Shown here: one piece after another, positions 52,999-57,126 of the stretch | Layout: each line of letters opens with the position of its first letter | How positions within the stretch are numbered: position 1 is the stretch's first letter | Source of the DNA: Verrucomicrobiota bacterium | Lineage (GTDB): Bacteria; Verrucomicrobiota; Verrucomicrobiia; Limisphaerales; UBA9464 | Length of the DNA stretch: 57,126 bases | Reading direction: 5' to 3' | Assembly: GCA_947454705.1 (NCBI GenBank) | Contig: CANGKZ010000034.1 | Span: 1 to 57,126, forward strand | Made by a program: the position numbers and the translations under genes | Notes under the pieces: model-generated | Seen by the model: only the letters and a program-made list of their open reading frames with translations | Databases searched by the model: none | Told to the model about the DNA's origin: nothing

Positions 52999-53016
52999 GC
53001 CGGGGCTGAGCCCGGC
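52999..53016 (+). terminator. Weak hairpin after the Gfo/Idh-like gene
   Basis: GCCGGG-GCTGAG-CCCGGC forms a six-base GC stem four bases past the stop codon. No T-tract follows, so termination here is uncertain. Confidence 0.3.
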
Positions 53017-53133
53017 ACGTCCCATCCTTGCATTCAACTCCATCACCCCAGCAGGGGAGTTGAGTTGGAACTGCGGAATGCGGGGAACGCGATTCCGTCC
53101 CTGTGTGTTGGGTCCTGAGAAGGACGCGCCCGA

Positions 53134-53394
53134 TTATTCGCCGCTCGGGGCGGAAGGATTCCAGTCGCCGATCAGAGGCATCAGGACGAAGTAAACGATC
53201 AACCCGACAATCGCCATCGCGGCCACCTGGTACAGGTTCAGTTTCCGATCCACAAGATGGTCGGGCAACTTCTCAAGCCAGCGACGAACGCCGCCGGGAC
53301 GGCCTCGGCGTTTCGAGGAATTTTTCCCTCCGAAAAAACGAAAACCTTTCTTGCGCTTGGGAGCCGCCGCCTTGGGCTGTTGTAGTTCGCTCAT
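53134..53394 (-). CDS. Small single-helix membrane protein
   Basis: 86 residues. A very basic N-terminal half (KAAAPKRKKGFRFFGG; SSKRRGRPGGVRRWLEKLP) is followed by one transmembrane helix, LYQVAAMAIVGLIVYFVLMP, and a short acidic tail. The topology should be N-in with a charged cytoplasmic part. I do not recognise a family. The balance of charge and helix and the clear separation from neighbours argue that it is a real gene, but it is short. It is transcribed divergently from the peroxiredoxin gene. Confidence 0.5.
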   Translation of the reverse strand: MSELQQPKAAAPKRKKGFRFFGGKNSSKRRGRPGGVRRWLEKLPDHLVDRKLNLYQVAAMAIVGLIVYFVLMPLIGDWNPSAPSGE

Positions 53395-53562
53395 CGGACG
53401 ATTTAATGCGTTACGGGACGGCGACAATGGCGGAGGACTTCGCCGGACTCAAGCCCGCGTTGCAATGCGGCTGGGTTAATTTCCTCCGGCGCAGGCGGAA
53501 GGGGGGCTTCTTTTGCCGATCTTGGTTTTGACGGCGCCCAGGGATCGCCCCATAAATGATCC

Positions 53563-54078
53563 ATGATCTCACGCCTTACCAGATTTGTGCTTCCAGCGCT
53601 GCTGTGCGTCGGAGCATTGATCGCCGAAGTTCCAAAGTCGGGCCAAGCCGCGCCGTTCGTCGCCGGACTGAATCAAGACGGCGAAAAATGGAGTCTGACC
53701 GACGAGCACGGCAAGAGCGCGGTGCTCCTTTACTTCTATCCCAAGGACGACACCCCGGGCTGCACCAAGGAGGCCTGCGGTCTTCGCGATCGCATGGGCG
53801 ACCTGCAAAAGGACGGCGTCAAAGTGGTGGGTGTCAGTTTTGATACCGCCGAAAGCCACCGGAAATTCCGCGCGAAGTACAACCTGAACTTCCCCCTGCT
53901 GGTGGATACCGAAGGCAAGATTGCCGACGCCTTTGGGGTTCGCATGCCGGACAAACCCATGGCCCGTCGCGTGAGCTTTCTGATCAACAAGTCGGGAAAG
54001 ATTGTCCACGTGACCGACACGCGGGATGCGCAGGTGCACCTCGACGAGATGAAGGAAGCAATCGGCAAGCTGCATTGA
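53563..54078 (+). CDS. bcp: Peroxiredoxin, Bcp/PrxQ type, exported
   Basis: 171 residues. Unusually for Bcp, a short signal peptide (FVLPALLCVGALIAEV) precedes the domain, so it should act in the periplasm. The catalytic motif is KDDTPGCTKEACGLRDRM, with the peroxidatic cysteine in TPGC and the resolving cysteine in EAC five residues later, which is the atypical two-cysteine PrxQ arrangement. KVVGVSFDTAESHRKFRAKY and the closing RRVSFLINKSGKI are typical. It reduces hydrogen peroxide and organic peroxides. It is followed by a strong terminator. Confidence 0.92.
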   Translation: MISRLTRFVLPALLCVGALIAEVPKSGQAAPFVAGLNQDGEKWSLTDEHGKSAVLLYFYPKDDTPGCTKEACGLRDRMGDLQKDGVKVVGVSFDTAESHRKFRAKYNLNFPLLVDTEGKIADAFGVRMPDKPMARRVSFLINKSGKIVHVTDTRDAQVHLDEMKEAIGKLH

Positions 54079-54121
54079 TTCGCAGTAGATCCGATCCTGA
54101 ATTGTTTTCCCCGGTTCCGAT

Positions 54122-54159
54122 GCCGGTGTCGCGTCTCCCGCGTCACCGGCCTCTTTTTT
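54122..54159 (+). terminator. Intrinsic terminator after the peroxiredoxin gene
   Basis: GCCGGTG ... CACCGGC (54122-54128 with 54144-54150), with an inner CGCG/CGCG stem, is followed by CTCTTTTTT. This is a strong rho-independent terminator about 45 bases past the stop. Confidence 0.85.
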
Positions 54160-54239
54160 GGAACAGTGCAACGCCATGGGAATTCCGGTCAGGCCGGTTC
54201 CTTGACTCCCCAAGGCCTCTCCCTATCCTCCGACCATTG

Positions 54240-56370
<2,131 letters not shown>

Positions 56371-56385
56371 AGCCCATCTCTCAAC

Positions 56386-56430
56386 GAAAAACGCCCCACG
56401 GGAATGACTCCTCGTGGGGCGTTTTCTTTT
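56386..56430. terminator. Bidirectional terminator between thiC and the zinc ribbon gene
   Basis: AAAAACGCCCCACG and CGTGGGGCGTTTT form a stem of about thirteen bases around a twelve-base loop, with T-runs on both strands. It serves thiC on the plus strand and the convergent zinc ribbon gene on the minus strand. Confidence 0.88.
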
Positions 56431-56445
56431 GGCTAGAAACCGGCG

Positions 56446-56793
56446 TCAGGCCTTCTTGACGAAACACGCCTTCAACCCAATGGAAATGCCCTCCATTTTG
56501 CAGGAAATCTCGTGATCCCCGTCCACGAGCTTGATCGGTTTCGATTTGGTGCCGCCTTTAAGCACCTGGGATGAACCTTTGAGGGGCAGATCCTTGATCA
56601 GCATCACCACGTCCCCGTCTGCCAGCACGTTCCCGTGGGCATCCTTGACCACGCGGGGCCCCTCGGGAGCCTCCGTCTCTGCGGCCCGATCCCACTCGTG
56701 TCCACAGGTCACGCATTCCCAACGAGTTGGGTGTTTCAAGACGTCGGTCATTTCACACATCGGACACGCTGGAGTGGATTCGGATTCGCTCAT
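56446..56793 (-). CDS. YjdM/PhnA-like zinc ribbon protein
   Basis: 115 residues. ACPMCEMTDVLKHPTRWECV followed by TCGHEW gives a CxxC...CxxC zinc ribbon (residues about 10-30), and the C-terminal PhnA domain reads VVKDAHGNVLADGDVVMLIK then LPLKGSSQVLKGGTKSKPI, both diagnostic of the YjdM (formerly PhnA) family. Despite the old name it is not a phosphonoacetate hydrolase; its role is unknown. I start it at ATG 56793, where the zinc ribbon protein begins; a start at 56838 would add a non-conserved leader. It is convergent with thiC. Confidence 0.9.
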   Translation of the reverse strand: MSESESTPACPMCEMTDVLKHPTRWECVTCGHEWDRAAETEAPEGPRVVKDAHGNVLADGDVVMLIKDLPLKGSSQVLKGGTKSKPIKLVDGDHEISCKMEGISIGLKACFVKKA

Positions 56794-56990
56794 GAAGGAG
56801 GCATTCTCCCAATCCAATGGCCCTCGATTCAATCGCAAATCGGCAGCTCATTCGCAAACGGGGCATTCAGAAGAGGAAGGGAGCTCCAAAACACCCTCGC
56901 TAGGGATCGGGCGGTACAACTTTTTTTGATCAAAAACCCCAACAAAACCGACCGTTACGTGGAATCCTAAAAGTTTATTCCAAAAAGGTA

Positions 56991-57018
56991 TTGTCAAAGC
57001 GCTCCCGGCGGGTAAATT
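56991..57018 (+). promoter_or_regulatory. Predicted sigma-70-type promoter
   Basis: TTGTCA (56991-56996), a 16-base spacer and TAAATT (57013-57018) form a good -35/-10 pair directed rightwards off the window. The stretch 56794-57126 has no gene; after the promoter comes a leader with hairpin AACGCT-GTTGCTG-AGCGTT (57034-57052) and the phrase GAAAGGGTGACGCAAGGC at about 57060. Confidence 0.5.
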
Positions 57019-57126
57019 GATCTCGTTCTTAATGAACGCTGTTGCTGAGCGTTACTTGTGAAAGGGTGACGCAAGGCAAATCGTCGTCTCTAGTATCGGT
57101 AAATTGAGAAATCAATGAGCTGAGAA

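Overview
The window looks like chromosomal DNA of a GC-rich member of the Verrucomicrobia, in the broad Planctomycetes-Verrucomicrobia group. The indications are a secreted PSD1/DUF1549/DUF1553 protein paired with a DUF1501 Tat protein, a DUF1080 protein, two DUF5009-type membrane acyltransferases, a CotH-kinase protein with EF-hands, a DBH-like copper monooxygenase fused to redoxin and cytochrome c domains, and short tandem repeats plus REP-like dispersed elements of the kind seen between genes in this phylum. I see no plasmid, phage, IS, integrase or CRISPR signal, and no rRNA or convincing tRNA gene.

Layout. 1-8027: a lipoprotein, a membrane C39-like protein, a DUF5009 acyltransferase, a secreted propeller-like protein, an M3 oligopeptidase and two consecutive rhomboids. 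Two inverted copies of a roughly 200-bp REP-like element lie at 4287-4496 and 8113-8304. 8451-14690: purB, NnrS, a DUF1080 protein, a histone-deacetylase-like amidohydrolase and a UPF0261/Tm-1 protein. 14883-24552: the PSD1-DUF1501 pair, then convergent to it the redoxin-cytochrome c-copper monooxygenase, a DUF2007/SlyX pair, and a secreted protein with three internal repeats. 24837-32575: an enolase-superfamily protein, nadD, a CstA-type transporter, and an LptF/G permease coupled to a two-GAF histidine kinase. 32606-42064: galE and, on the same minus strand, a compact cbb3 oxidase cluster in transcription order ccoI-ccoS-ccoNO (fused)-ccoQ-ccoP (one heme)-ccoG-ccoH-safE. Its subunits and assembly factors overlap or nearly touch, so they are probably made together for microaerobic respiration. 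42217-51846 (all minus): aldo/keto reductase, a second DUF5009 protein, a Tat-exported deacetylase-like protein, rny, 5-formyl-THF cyclo-ligase, rarA, a structured RNA with its own terminator, and the CotH/EF-hand protein. 51972-57126: a secreted Gfo/Idh-like protein, a small membrane protein, a Bcp peroxiredoxin with a strong terminator, a TPP riboswitch controlling thiC, a YjdM/PhnA-like zinc ribbon protein, and a promoter plus structured leader running off the window.

Most of the window is ordinary core metabolism, envelope and respiratory content. The points I think merit a second look are the structured RNA upstream of rarA (possible 6S RNA), the REP/BIME-like element, the three-module copper monooxygenase with a degenerate redoxin domain, the fused CcoNO with mono-heme CcoP, and the leader at the right edge. 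I did not find a clear new defence or mobile system. Functions come from motifs and family knowledge read by eye, not from searches.
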